A stretch of 64,000 nucleotides of DNA from Tumebacillus flagellatus (GCF_000714935.1 NZ_JMIR01000011.1:1-64000); one strand, 5' to 3'. Shown: positions 44,504-51,564, counted from the first letter of the stretch. The notes: a model not told the origin generated them from the sequence alone. A program made the numbers and translations.

Positions 44504-45627
44504 CCCGACCAAACCTCCAAAATCTCGCGGATGACCCGTTCCCAACCATAGTTTCGCTCGGCGAGGACGCGGCCGTGCTTGCCGAAGTCACGGCGTTTGG
44601 TCGCGTTGTGCAACAGGTCGGAGATCGCCGCGGCAAACGATGCCGGGTCTTCCGGGTTGTCGATGACGATGCCGTTTTGCCCGTCGATCACTTCCGGGTT
44701 GCCGCCCCGGCGCGTGGTGACGATCGGCAGTTCGGCCGCCATCGCTTCGTAATGCACGCGGGCGAGCGGCTCTTGCCATTGCGAGGGGCAGACGAACACG
44801 TCGCCGGCCCAGAACCATTTGTGCACTTCCGCCGCGTCGACGAATCCGGTGGTGACGACCGGAATCGGGGACCGGGCGGCGAGTGCGCGCACATACGCGA
44901 CATAGTCGGAGATGTTGTCGTCGCTGTACCAGCGGCTGCCGACCATGACGAGCGCGGCGTCCGGGTGTTTGTCTGCCAGTTGAGGGAGGGAGCGCAAGAG
45001 GATGTCTGCTCCCTTTTTCGGAGAGAGGCGCCCGACGAAGAGGATGACTTTCTTTCCGTTGAGGCCGTGGAGGTCGCGCAACTCTTGGCGTACGCGTTGG
45101 GCTTCCGTCGACAGCAGGTAACGGTTCAGGTCGACGCCGGAGTAGATGGTTTTCAGCTTTGGAGCGGCTTCCGGGTAGAGATTGGAGATCGTGCGTCCGA
45201 CATAGTCGCTGACGGTGACGATCCGCTCGGCGTCGGCAATCGCGAGCTTTGCTTCTTCCGCCGTGATTTTGTTCGGCAGGAACATGTCGTTGTGCATGCT
45301 GAGGATCAAGCGGGCGTTGGGAGCTGCTTGGCGGACGGCGGACACCATCAGCGGGCGGTTGAAGATGTGAATGAGATCGAACTGTTTGCCGTCGAGATAA
45401 GACACCACGCCTTGGCGGTAGAGCTCGAAGTGGCCGCCGGGCACGCGGTCGAACGTGATGCCGTCCGCCACTTCGTGGTCGGGCAGCAGCGGGTCGGTGC
45501 GCCCGAGGATCGTCAAGTCGTGATGGCGTGCCAGTTGCGGGGCAATCCCGGCGATATACGTCTGAATCGCGCCGCCGCGCACGGGCGGCACGGGGAGTTT
45601 TTCGGTGACGATGAGCAGAACCTTCAT
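44500..45627 (-). CDS. GT4 glycosyltransferase, CotSA-like
   Basis: A 375-residue GT-B enzyme. VLLIVTEKLPVPPVRGGAIQ forms the acceptor domain; the donor site shows FVGRLSPKKGADILLRSLPQ, FVCPSQWQEPLARVHYEAMA with the EX7E motif, and TTRRGGNPEVI. In B. subtilis cotSA lies beside cotS and codes for a coat-associated glycosyltransferase; the same pairing is seen here. It lies one base from the cotS-like gene. Confidence 0.87.
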   Translation of the reverse strand: MKVLLIVTEKLPVPPVRGGAIQTYIAGIAPQLARHHDLTILGRTDPLLPDHEVADGITFDRVPGGHFELYRQGVVSYLDGKQFDLIHIFNRPLMVSAVRQAAPNARLILSMHNDMFLPNKITAEEAKLAIADAERIVTVSDYVGRTISNLYPEAAPKLKTIYSGVDLNRYLLSTEAQRVRQELRDLHGLNGKKVILFVGRLSPKKGADILLRSLPQLADKHPDAALVMVGSRWYSDDNISDYVAYVRALAARSPIPVVTTGFVDAAEVHKWFWAGDVFVCPSQWQEPLARVHYEAMAAELPIVTTRRGGNPEVIDGQNGIVIDNPEDPASFAAAISDLLHNATKRRDFGKHGRVLAERNYGWERVIREILEVWSG

Positions 45628-45628
45628 G

Positions 45629-47335
45629 CTATTTCTTCCCCTTTCCCTGAAGCGTCTGCATCAACAAGGAAAAACTGATCATCGTCGAAGCCAGCGAGTT
45701 TTGTTTGGAAATCGCGCGCTCGGCGACCTCCGGGGAGATGCCCATCTCGACGAGCAGTTGTTTGGTGTCTTCCTTGGAGAGGAGTTTCTCCGGAGACGCG
45801 ATTCCTTGGATGAGTTGATTCGCGGTCAGGTCGGCCAGTTTCTGAGAGACAGGTTGGACAGGTTGGACAGGTTGGACAGGTGCGGCAGTCGCTTTGGTTG
45901 CCGCTTTTGAAACTGGTTTGGCGGGTGATTTGGCAACCGGCTTCGTCGCCGGTTTGAGGGGCTGTTTCGAGGTTTGTTTTTTGACTTTGGGTTGGATGGT
46001 TTGCATCTCTTGTAAGTTCTCTTGCAGAGCGACTTTTGGGGTTTCTTTTAGAGGTGCTGTATGGACTGCCTCAGCGGGAACCGGTTTGGGTTCGTATACG
46101 GTCGCGGGAGAGGAGGGGAGCGGCGCTGCTTGCGGCTCCGGCGGCAGGTACCAGTTCGCTTGGAGTTTTGCCGCGTCTTCCGCTTGCAGGGGTGTCGTCG
46201 GACGGCGCAACTCGACAAACAGCGGGTTCGGGCGGTAGTCGGCCGGCGGGTTTTGCAAGCGGATGCCAAACTCTTGCAGCGCCGCCCACTTCGAGTCTTC
46301 CGTCTGGTCGATCTTCTGCAGGAGGGCGTCGAACTGTTCGTCCATGAAGATGTGCGGCTCGAAAACCACTTCTTTTACGTTTTTGTAAAACTCGTTGGGC
46401 ACCGCAAAGTCGAGCAGCATCATCTGAAACAGCTCCGGCTCAATCGGGTTCGCCGCCTGGTACGCGTCGATCATGCCCTTCATCCACGTGACATCCCAAA
46501 AGCCCATGTCGTCCATCGTGCCGGAGATCAACTTGCGCAAGTCGCGGATCGGCAAGTCGTACGCGACGCCGTCGAGGTCGATGATCCACAGCCCGCCGGG
46601 CCCTTCTTGGCCGTTCGACCAGCCGTAGTCTTGGTGCACCAAGCCCCACGTCTCTTCACCGCGCGCAATCAAGGACAGATACGGCGAGTGGTATTCCAAA
46701 TTGTACAGCGCCGTCAACGCTTGCTGTTCATAGCGGTCGATCATCGCGAGCAGCCGCGCGCTGGCGGGCATGTCGTGATAGGCTTGAGCGATGTGACGGA
46801 ACCAAGACATCTTGTTCCAGATCTTGTAGTACTGCTTCGGGTAGCCGTACAGCCGCGATGCGACGATCGCGCCTTGAGGCGGCACGTAGCCTTGCGTATG
46901 GCGGTGGAATTCGCCGAGACCGTAGCACAATGTCTGTGCACCGGTGAGATCCGCTTTCGACGCCGGCGTGAGCGAGATCCAGTCGGTGACGATCCAAAGC
47001 TTGCCGCCCGCCTCCGTGTACAGGAGCCCGTCCTGATTGGGAATGAGCGCGGGGACGCGCGCGCCTTTGCTGACGACATACTCTTGTGCCCCGACGCTGA
47101 ACAAACTGCGCGGGGGAGTGCGATGCAGGCATTTCAGAGAACGCGGGCCTTTGTCGGTCGCGATGTACCAGATGGCGCCTCCCTTGTCCGGTTTGGTTGT
47201 GATCAGCTGAATTTCGTTGACCTGCATGTCGTATCGCTGCATGACATGGCGGGCAATCTCGTCCAGATAAGTCGGTACTTCCGGCACTGGACCCTCTACA
47301 TCGCCCCAAGGCTGTATGAGAGGCATTTCCTCCAT
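45629..47335 (-). CDS. CotS-family spore coat protein with long C-terminal extension
   Basis: A 568-residue protein. Residues 1 to about 345 are a CotS/choline-kinase-like fold (VMQRYDMQVNEIQLITTKPD, GLVHQDYGWSNGQEG with the catalytic-loop Asp, LWIIDLDGVAYDLPIRDL). After about 400 comes a low-complexity Pro/Lys/Ala region (KPATKPVAKSPAKPVSKAAT, then QPVQPVQPV) and a helical end. The QPV repeats come from a 9-base tandem repeat near 45848-45881. AGGAAG precedes the ATG at 47335. Longer than B. subtilis CotS (about 350 residues). Confidence 0.82.
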   Translation of the reverse strand: MEEMPLIQPWGDVEGPVPEVPTYLDEIARHVMQRYDMQVNEIQLITTKPDKGGAIWYIATDKGPRSLKCLHRTPPRSLFSVGAQEYVVSKGARVPALIPNQDGLLYTEAGGKLWIVTDWISLTPASKADLTGAQTLCYGLGEFHRHTQGYVPPQGAIVASRLYGYPKQYYKIWNKMSWFRHIAQAYHDMPASARLLAMIDRYEQQALTALYNLEYHSPYLSLIARGEETWGLVHQDYGWSNGQEGPGGLWIIDLDGVAYDLPIRDLRKLISGTMDDMGFWDVTWMKGMIDAYQAANPIEPELFQMMLLDFAVPNEFYKNVKEVVFEPHIFMDEQFDALLQKIDQTEDSKWAALQEFGIRLQNPPADYRPNPLFVELRRPTTPLQAEDAAKLQANWYLPPEPQAAPLPSSPATVYEPKPVPAEAVHTAPLKETPKVALQENLQEMQTIQPKVKKQTSKQPLKPATKPVAKSPAKPVSKAATKATAAPVQPVQPVQPVSQKLADLTANQLIQGIASPEKLLSKEDTKQLLVEMGISPEVAERAISKQNSLASTMISFSLLMQTLQGKGKK

Positions 47336-47356
47336 GAATGAACACTTCCTTTTTCG

Positions 47357-47394
47357 CGATCTTTCTTGCAATACGCGATCTTTCTTGCAATATA
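47357..47394. repeat. 19-base tandem repeat upstream of cotS-like gene
   Basis: CGCGATCTTTCTTGCAATA occurs twice head to tail, ending 22 bases before the start codon. It may be a slippage product in the leader or a paired binding site. Confidence 0.7.
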
Positions 47395-47451
47395 TGAATT
47401 TTTCGGCGGGGCAGATACGGACATATCCCCCGAATGCCGACAAGAGCGCAG

Positions 47452-47480
47452 AAAAAAAAGAACCCTGCGCGGCAGAGTTC
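47452..47480 (-). terminator. Terminator of the sigma/anti-sigma operon
   Basis: Minus strand GAACTCTGC-CGC-GCAGGGTTC followed by eight T residues. Confidence 0.85.
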
Positions 47481-47501
47481 ATTTTTTTCGACGGGTTTGA
47501 G

Positions 47502-48269
47502 TTAGGGAGCTCCTGTCGGAGCGTACACGGAAATGTGGTCGAGATAGGGGTTCGGCTGGGAAGCCGTGACTTTCGGGAAGACGAGTTGCAGTTCAAACTG
47601 ATCGCCCGCTTTGTAGATGTAGATGTCCTGTTCCGGCGTGGTCGCGTCGCTGTAGGTGTTGATGTGATCCGGTTGTCCGAGGACCGCCGTGACCGCTTGG
47701 AGCTCGACTTTGCGAACGTTCGGCGCGTAGGTGCGGACATCAAAGATCTGGTTGTCGGCAAACCCGAAGGCAAAATTGCGTGCTTGATACGTCGCGTACT
47801 GCGCACGGCCGACGGTGTCTTGGCGATCCGGCCGGCCCCACGCGGCTCGTACCGTGCTCATCGTGTCTTGGTTTGCCGTGTACGGACAATCCGGCACACG
47901 GCCAAGGCTCGCGAGGCTCATCACGTCGCGCACGAGCTTTTGCTGGTCGGCGCCGGTCAGCGGCTGCATGTCGACGGGAGCACGGGTGTACGGTTGCATG
48001 GCGTTCGGTGCGGGCTCTGCAGGGGAGTGGAAGACAGGCAGGCGGTCGTAGGCGACGACCAAACCCGCGATGGCTGCTGCGACCGTGGCTGCGCTCCAGT
48101 AGAGGCGGACGCGCGAACGGCGGTTTCGTTGAGAAGATTCGTTCTGCATGCGGTGTTCGAGCCCCTGCCAGATTTCGCGGCGGTCTTCCGTCGTCAACTG
48201 GATGCTCTGCAAACGGGAAAGCTCTGGAATCGACAGGTTTTCTTCATGAGATTGGTTGTGGTCGGTCAT
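47502..48269 (-). CDS. Probable anti-sigma factor with DUF4309-like domain
   Basis: A 255-residue single-pass membrane protein: a cytosolic N terminus (residues 1-45), a helix at about 48-66 (LYWSAATVAAAIAGLVVAY), and an outer domain resembling DUF4309 (YjgB-like; AWGRPDRQDTVGRAQYATY, PNVRKVELQAVTAVLGQPDH). It follows an ECF sigma gene by five bases, the usual place of an anti-sigma factor, so it may hold the sigma factor until a signal arrives. A GTG at 48278 is an alternative start. No zinc anti-sigma motif is seen. Confidence 0.7.
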   Translation of the reverse strand: MTDHNQSHEENLSIPELSRLQSIQLTTEDRREIWQGLEHRMQNESSQRNRRSRVRLYWSAATVAAAIAGLVVAYDRLPVFHSPAEPAPNAMQPYTRAPVDMQPLTGADQQKLVRDVMSLASLGRVPDCPYTANQDTMSTVRAAWGRPDRQDTVGRAQYATYQARNFAFGFADNQIFDVRTYAPNVRKVELQAVTAVLGQPDHINTYSDATTPEQDIYIYKAGDQFELQLVFPKVTASQPNPYLDHISVYAPTGAP

Positions 48270-48274
48270 GTGTT

Positions 48275-48769
48275 TCACCCTCTTTCCTCCATCAATTCGC
48301 GCAGACGCTTCAGCGCGCGGTGCAAGGTTGTGCGGACCTTGCCCTCCGTCCAGCCCAAGATGTCGGCCACTTCATTCACGGGCAAGTCTTCCAGATGGCG
48401 CAAGAGGATAACTTGACGGTACGAGTCTTTGAGCTGGGCGAGGCTCTCGCGCAAAACGATCATGTCCTCGGCGAAGTCGTTCGGGGTGCTGACCGACGGA
48501 GCCGGGACGTGGTCGAGGTATTTCTCGCGGGTTTTGCGGCGGCGCATGAGGTCGTACATATAATTGCGGGCGATGCTCAGCAACCAGGTTTTGTAACTGG
48601 ATTCGCCACGAAAGTTCTCCCATTGCTTAAACGCCCGGAAGAACACTTCTTGCACCACGTCTTTCGCCTCTGCTTCGTCATGCAGGGTGAAGAGGGCGTA
48701 GCGATAGATATCGTTCGAAAACTCGTCGAAGAGAAGACGGATTCCCTCTTGAGACGTTGACTCTTGCAT
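48275..48769 (-). CDS. ECF-type RNA polymerase sigma factor
   Basis: A 164-residue sigma factor with region 2 (IYRYALFTLHDEAEAKDVVQ, VFFRAFKQWENFRGESSYKT, WLLSIARNYMYDLMRRRK) and region 4 (YRQVILLRHLEDLPVNEVAD, ILGWTEGKVRTTLHRALKRL). It is closest in style to SigX/SigV/SigW-group factors that handle envelope stress. A GGAGG lies 13 bases before the ATG, slightly far. An ECF-type promoter precedes it, so it probably activates its own operon. Confidence 0.92.
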   Translation of the reverse strand: MQESTSQEGIRLLFDEFSNDIYRYALFTLHDEAEAKDVVQEVFFRAFKQWENFRGESSYKTWLLSIARNYMYDLMRRRKTREKYLDHVPAPSVSTPNDFAEDMIVLRESLAQLKDSYRQVILLRHLEDLPVNEVADILGWTEGKVRTTLHRALKRLRELMEERG

Positions 48770-48806
48770 GATGGATCATCATCCTCCGGGCAGTAGGTAG
48801 GAATAA

Positions 48807-48833
48807 GACGCAGAGCGGCGGCTTTTTGTTACA
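48807..48833 (-). promoter_or_regulatory. ECF-type autoregulatory promoter
   Basis: Minus strand TGTAAC, 17 bases, CGTC: the pattern of Bacillus SigX/SigW-group promoters, 38 bases before the sigma gene. Confidence 0.65.
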
Positions 48834-48908
48834 CTTTTTTGCGGCGGAATTGCAAAGCGGATTGGTTCGTCGAAGTTGCATGAATAGTAAGAATATAATG
48901 TTTTTTAG

Positions 48909-48937
48909 TTGATTTCGAAGACAAGATAGGTTATTGT
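48909..48937 (+). promoter_or_regulatory. Precursor promoter 1
   Basis: TTGATT, 17 bp spacer, TATTGT. It drives precursors 1 and 2 and begins the first copy of a module found four times in the locus. Confidence 0.7.
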
Positions 48938-48953
48938 TTATATGTGGAGTCAC

Positions 48954-48997
48954 CGTTTGCGAACATTTAACACCCTGGTCCGATCCAGACGCAAACG
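48954..48997 (+). promoter_or_regulatory. Conserved leader inverted repeat 1
   Basis: CGTTTGCG at 48954-48961 pairs with CGCAAACG at 48990-48997; the loop contains ATTTAACACC and a small CTGG/CCAG hairpin. Compare copies at 49457, 50166 and 58089. Confidence 0.65.
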
Positions 48998-49039
48998 CCG
49001 ACTCTCTTGATTCTACCAAAACTTGAGGAGGTTGATGTT

Positions 49040-49150
49040 ATGGAACAAATGTTCGATCTCGATGTTCAAGTTTCGCTCAGTCAGGCGGCAGGTGCCCGCG
49101 AAATGGTAGAACCCGTTTCGTGCAACCCGTGCCCCGTGTTGCCTTACTAG
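49040..49150 (+). CDS. Class I lanthipeptide precursor 1
   Basis: 36 residues. GAGGAGG precedes the ATG. Leader MEQMFDLDVQV holds the FNLD-type box recognised by LanB. The tail, with SCNPCPVLPY at its end, has two Cys and few Ser/Thr (three Ser), so at most two rings can form. Its core is unlike those of precursors 3-14. Confidence 0.85.
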   Translation: MEQMFDLDVQVSLSQAAGAREMVEPVSCNPCPVLPY

Positions 49151-49212
49151 AGAAGTAGGAATTGAGATCTTTTTTGGCTTGACCGATTCTTCTCAAGAGG
49201 AGGTTGAAAGTC

Positions 49213-49317
49213 ATGGAACAACTGTTTGATCTCGATGTTCAAGTTTCGCACATCCAGGATTCTGATGAATTGCTGGATTACATTTCATGCTATTGCGTTC
49301 CGGACCTACGGGTATAA
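49213..49317 (+). CDS. Class I lanthipeptide precursor 2
   Basis: 34 residues. AGAGGAGG precedes the ATG. Leader MEQLFDLDVQV. The core region ends ISCYCVPDLRV with two Cys and only three Ser (12, 17, 25) ahead of or among them; the acidic stretch QDSDELLD is unusual for a lanthipeptide core. Second and last gene of unit 1. Confidence 0.85.
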   Translation: MEQLFDLDVQVSHIQDSDELLDYISCYCVPDLRV

Positions 49318-49331
49318 GTGTGCGTGCAACG

Positions 49332-49369
49332 GCCATCACCAGTCTGAAGAGATTGGCGATGGTTTTTTA
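49332..49369 (+). terminator. Terminator of precursor unit 1
   Basis: GCCATCaCCA pairs with TGGcGATGG, followed by TTTTTT. Its left arm resembles those at 51577 and 58353. Confidence 0.75.
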
Positions 49370-49385
49370 TTTCCTTTAGCGTAAT

Positions 49386-49408
49386 CAATATTAATTATAA
49401 CAATATTG
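49386..49408. repeat. AT-rich inverted repeat upstream of precursor promoter 2
   Basis: CAATATT pairs with AATATTG just upstream of the -35. A similar TTCAATAT/ATATTGAA pair precedes promoter 4 at 58019-58046. It may be a regulator site, but AT-rich palindromes arise easily. Confidence 0.35.
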
Positions 49409-49411
49409 CTG

Positions 49412-49440
49412 TTGAATTTTACGAAGAAGCGGGTTATTAT
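49412..49440 (+). promoter_or_regulatory. Precursor promoter 2
   Basis: TTGAAT, 17 bp spacer, TATTAT. It drives precursors 3-5. Confidence 0.72.
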
Positions 49441-49456
49441 TTATCCATGAATCATA

Positions 49457-49499
49457 GTTTGCGCAGATTTAACACCTTGTACCCATGCACCTCGCAAAC
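49457..49499 (+). promoter_or_regulatory. Conserved leader inverted repeat 2
   Basis: GTTTGCG (49457-49463) pairs with CGCAAAC (49493-49499) around a loop with ATTTAACACC, 16 bases after the -10. Confidence 0.65.
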
Positions 49500-49543
49500 C
49501 ACGACTCTTAGGAGTCTACTACAAATTGAAGAGGAGGATCCTC

Positions 49544-49687
49544 ATGGAACAAATGTTCGATCTCGACGTTCAAGTTCAGAAAAACCAACCGACCACTTCG
49601 GTAATGCCGGACAGCAGCACTTCCTTCGGTTCCGGATCGTGCTTCTGCACCATCGCTGGTTGCGATTACCGCAACACTGCAATGTAA
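49544..49687 (+). CDS. Class I lanthipeptide precursor 3
   Basis: 47 residues. GAGGAGG before the ATG; leader MEQMFDLDVQV. The C-terminal part is rich in Ser/Thr: MPDSSTSFGSGSCFCTIAGC, then DYRNTAM. The CxCTIxGC motif is shared with precursors 4 and 5. Three Cys allow three rings. Positions 20-36 are nearly identical to precursor 4, showing recent duplication. Confidence 0.9.
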   Translation: MEQMFDLDVQVQKNQPTTSVMPDSSTSFGSGSCFCTIAGCDYRNTAM

Positions 49688-49726
49688 TCCTATTCATGTA
49701 AACCATCTTTCGGGGAGGTCGATTTT

Positions 49727-49861
49727 ATGGAACAACTGTTTGATCTCGACGTTCAAGTGAAAACCCAAGCTTCCACGTCCGTAATGCCCGACAGCAGCAC
49801 TTCCTTCGGTTCCGGATCGTGCTTCTGCACCATCTCCGGCTGCGCTTGGGACGCGATGTAA
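49727..49861 (+). CDS. Class I lanthipeptide precursor 4
   Basis: 44 residues; leader MEQLFDLDVQV after a GGGGAGG site. The core MPDSSTSFGSGSCFCTISGC is the same as in precursor 3 but for one residue, while the tail (AWDAM) and the spacer after the leader differ. Three Cys, many Ser/Thr. Confidence 0.9.
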   Translation: MEQLFDLDVQVKTQASTSVMPDSSTSFGSGSCFCTISGCAWDAM

Positions 49862-49901
49862 GCTCATTCAAGTAAACCAACTTAAGGGGAGGTCAGTTTC
49901 A

Positions 49902-50045
49902 ATGGAGCAATTGTTCGATCTCGACGTTCAAGTCACGCAAAACCAAGTTTCCACTTCCTTGATGCCGGCTCCCGGCGAAGGCAGCGGCGGCACGTGCTCT
50001 TGTCTCTGCACAATTTCCGGTTGCGATTGGAGAACGACATACTAA
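49902..50045 (+). CDS. Class I lanthipeptide precursor 5
   Basis: 47 residues; leader MEQLFDLDVQV. The core GSGGTCSCLCTISGCDWRTT carries four Cys, one more than precursors 3 and 4, and a Gly-rich stretch in place of the Ser cluster. Last gene of unit 2, followed by a strong terminator. Confidence 0.9.
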   Translation: MEQLFDLDVQVTQNQVSTSLMPAPGEGSGGTCSCLCTISGCDWRTTY

Positions 50046-50067
50046 GTGCAGTGACTTGGCAGAAAAC

Positions 50068-50102
50068 AAAAAGAGACCCCGCTACAACAGGGGTCTCTTT
50101 TT
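50068..50102 (+). terminator. Terminator of precursor unit 2
   Basis: AAAAAGAGACCCC pairs with GGGGTCTCTTTTT, a perfect 13 bp stem. Confidence 0.92.
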
Positions 50103-50132
50103 AAACCACACTAATTCATGTAAACATTTATG

Positions 50133-50161
50133 TTGAATTCCGAATTTTCGCATGATACAAT
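50133..50161 (+). promoter_or_regulatory. Precursor promoter 3
   Basis: TTGAAT, 17 bp spacer, TACAAT. It drives precursors 6-13 and, by read-through, probably lanBTC. Confidence 0.75.
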
Positions 50162-50165
50162 CTAC

Positions 50166-50209
50166 TTGTGAATGATAGTTGAGAAGTTCCTAACAATCGT
50201 CACTCACAA
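50166..50209 (+). promoter_or_regulatory. Conserved leader inverted repeat 3
   Basis: TTGTGA (50166-50171) pairs with TCACAA (50204-50209), extendable by TGAT/GTCA past one mismatch; the loop carries CTAACAA. The stretch GTGAATGATAGTT just after the -10 aligns with copy 2 base for base in position. Confidence 0.55.
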
Positions 50210-50264
50210 TACTTCAAAGGTCCCACACCCTGAACAAGTACTTGTGAAAGGAGGTTGATTTTCA

Positions 50265-50411
50265 ATGGAACAACTGTTTGATCTCGACGTTCAAGTCACT
50301 CGGCACTCTTCCGAGCGTGCTGTTGCGGCCAACACGATGGGTTGTCTTACCACTTCAAATTTATGCTCGTTGCTTATTACCGACTGCATCACCAATCAAA
50401 CCGCGATGTAA
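50265..50411 (+). CDS. Class I lanthipeptide precursor 6
   Basis: 48 residues; AAGGAGG before the ATG, leader MEQLFDLDVQV. After a variable HSSERAV spacer the core GCLTTSNLCSLLITDC has three Cys and several Thr/Ser, then ITNQTAM. First gene of the eight-gene unit 3. The 3' part is homologous to precursor 7 at the DNA level, beyond its stop. Confidence 0.9.
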   Translation: MEQLFDLDVQVTRHSSERAVAANTMGCLTTSNLCSLLITDCITNQTAM

Positions 50412-50447
50412 CCCGTCCTACAAATCTCTTGAAAGGAAGTGAATGAA

Positions 50448-50582
50448 ATGGAACAAATGTTCGACCTCGACGTTCAAGTCAATCGCCAATCCTCCGAGCG
50501 TGCGGTGCTTGATCAATACTCGTCGGATTGTCTTGCCACTACGGGTCTTTGCTCGATTCTGATTTACGACTGCCTTCGATAA
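50448..50582 (+). CDS. Class I lanthipeptide precursor 7, shortened tail
   Basis: 44 residues; leader MEQMFDLDVQV, spacer RQSSERAV, core DCLATTGLCSILIYDC. The reading frame stops after DCLR, but the following bases (TAA ACC GAG ATG TAA) continue in frame the tail seen in precursor 6 (NQTAM then TAA). A nonsense change has therefore removed about four residues. The three Cys are kept. Confidence 0.88.
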   Translation: MEQMFDLDVQVNRQSSERAVLDQYSSDCLATTGLCSILIYDCLR

Positions 50583-50631
50583 ACCGAGATGTAACCCGTC
50601 AGCACAAGTCTCTTGAATGGGGGTGAACAAG

Positions 50632-50778
50632 ATGGAACAACTGTTTGATCTCGACGTTCAAGTAAATCAAACAAGCTCCCGCCAGCCGACTCTCGGTTAT
50701 GTCACCCAAACGTGTTTTTGCTCGTTGATCATCAACGACTGCATTGGCAAAAGCGACACCCAGACCGCTGTTTGCTAG
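50632..50778 (+). CDS. Class I lanthipeptide precursor 8
   Basis: 48 residues; GGGGGTG before the ATG, leader MEQLFDLDVQV. The core VTQTCFCSLIINDCIGK has three Cys, and the tail SDTQTAVC adds a fourth at the very end, a place where class I peptides can carry a C-terminal ring. Thr/Ser are plentiful. Confidence 0.88.
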   Translation: MEQLFDLDVQVNQTSSRQPTLGYVTQTCFCSLIINDCIGKSDTQTAVC

Positions 50779-50806
50779 TAAGTACTATTGAGAGGAGTTG
50801 AACAAG

Positions 50807-50914
50807 ATGGAACAACTGTTTGATCTCGACGTTCAAGTCAAACCGGCTTGCAACCAAACCGAAAAGCTTCTCATGGACACCGGATCCTGTTTCTGCTCGT
50901 ACATGTGCCCCTAA
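50807..50914 (+). CDS. Class I lanthipeptide precursor 9
   Basis: 35 residues; AGAGGAG before the ATG, leader MEQLFDLDVQV. A compact peptide with Cys15 close behind the leader and a core DTGSCFCSYMCP. Four Cys against few Ser/Thr (T18, T25, S27, S31). Confidence 0.86.
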   Translation: MEQLFDLDVQVKPACNQTEKLLMDTGSCFCSYMCP

Positions 50915-50958
50915 GCTTGACCAACCCGTACAAGCTTCGTAAAAGGAGGTAGAAAACA

Positions 50959-51093
50959 ATGGAACGCTTTTTTGATCTCGACATTCAAGTTAAAGTCGTA
51001 GGCGAAGTCAACTACATGTCTGATTCGGATACGACGGATGCGACCATTTTCACCACCTCTTGTTTTTGCTCAATCGCCTCTTGCAAACCCTAA
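50959..51093 (+). CDS. Class I lanthipeptide precursor 10
   Basis: 44 residues; AAAAGGAGG before the ATG. The leader is a variant, MERFFDLDIQV. The core is Thr-rich (DSDTTDATIFTTSCFCSIAS, ending SCKP) with three Cys. One of two leaders with several changes, the other being precursor 14. Confidence 0.86.
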   Translation: MERFFDLDIQVKVVGEVNYMSDSDTTDATIFTTSCFCSIASCKP

Positions 51094-51145
51094 GCGGACA
51101 AGCCGACTGGTGGAGTACCGATCCCAGGGAAGGAGGTTGAACACG

Positions 51146-51247
51146 GTGGAACAATTGTTTGATCTCGATGTTCAAATCAAGGAAAATGCTTCTGTTGGCG
51201 TCGTAGAGATCACGTCGGAGCAATGCACAATCAATCGCACCCTGTAG
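51146..51247 (+). CDS. Class I lanthipeptide precursor 11, degenerate
   Basis: 33 residues from a GTG start after AAGGAGG. Leader MEQLFDLDVQI. The core keeps only one Cys (TSEQCTINRTL), where precursors 12 and 13 have a CGTIxC end. It is either a decayed copy or makes a single-ring product. Confidence 0.75.
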   Translation: MEQLFDLDVQIKENASVGVVEITSEQCTINRTL

Positions 51248-51281
51248 CAGACGAGCTACCCCATACAGGAGGTTGAACACG

Positions 51282-51398
51282 GTGGAGCAACTATTTGATC
51301 TCGATGTTCAAATCAAGGAATGTTCCGTTATCGACAACGTGGAGTGCCCGGATACCATCATCTCCTGCGGTGAATGCGGCACGATCCATTGCGGATAA
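51282..51398 (+). CDS. Class I lanthipeptide precursor 12
   Basis: 38 residues from a GTG start, with CAGGAGG upstream. Leader MEQLFDLDVQI. Five Cys (14, 22, 29, 32, 37), more than the Ser/Thr that could pair in the usual direction; core TIISCGECGTIHCG. Confidence 0.83.
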   Translation: MEQLFDLDVQIKECSVIDNVECPDTIISCGECGTIHCG

Positions 51399-51429
51399 CC
51401 GGCTGATCCAGAGAAGGAGCGGGAAACCA

Positions 51430-51564
51430 ATGGAACAACTGTTCGATCTCGATGTTCAAGTCAAGGAATACCCCTGTCTCGCAAGCGACCCCATCATTCC
51501 AACAATCGCCACCTGCGGCAACTGCGGCACCATTAATTGCGAAGTTATTCCCGTGCCGAATTAA
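51430..51564 (+). CDS. Class I lanthipeptide precursor 13
   Basis: 44 residues; GAAGGAG precedes the ATG by eleven to twelve bases. Leader MEQLFDLDVQV. The core TIATCGNCGTINC matches precursor 12 in the CGxCGTIxC pattern, followed by a hydrophobic tail EVIPVPN. Last precursor before the hairpin and lanB. Confidence 0.85.
   Translation: MEQLFDLDVQVKEYPCLASDPIIPTIATCGNCGTINCEVIPVPN

Noticed and set aside
49447-49701. Possible leader peptide starting MNHSLRR in unit 2
   Set aside because: The frame is not kept in the other three leader copies (unit 1 gives a short GTG frame, unit 3 stops at once), so a conserved leader peptide is unlikely. It also overruns precursor 3.
49040-51564. Regularly repeated 30-base blocks that resemble a repeat array such as CRISPR
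   Set aside because: The repeats are the translated leader ATGGAACAACTGTTTGATCT and its continuation, each preceded by a ribosome site and followed by an in-frame coding tail of different length. Spacing is uneven and the blocks are not palindromic.
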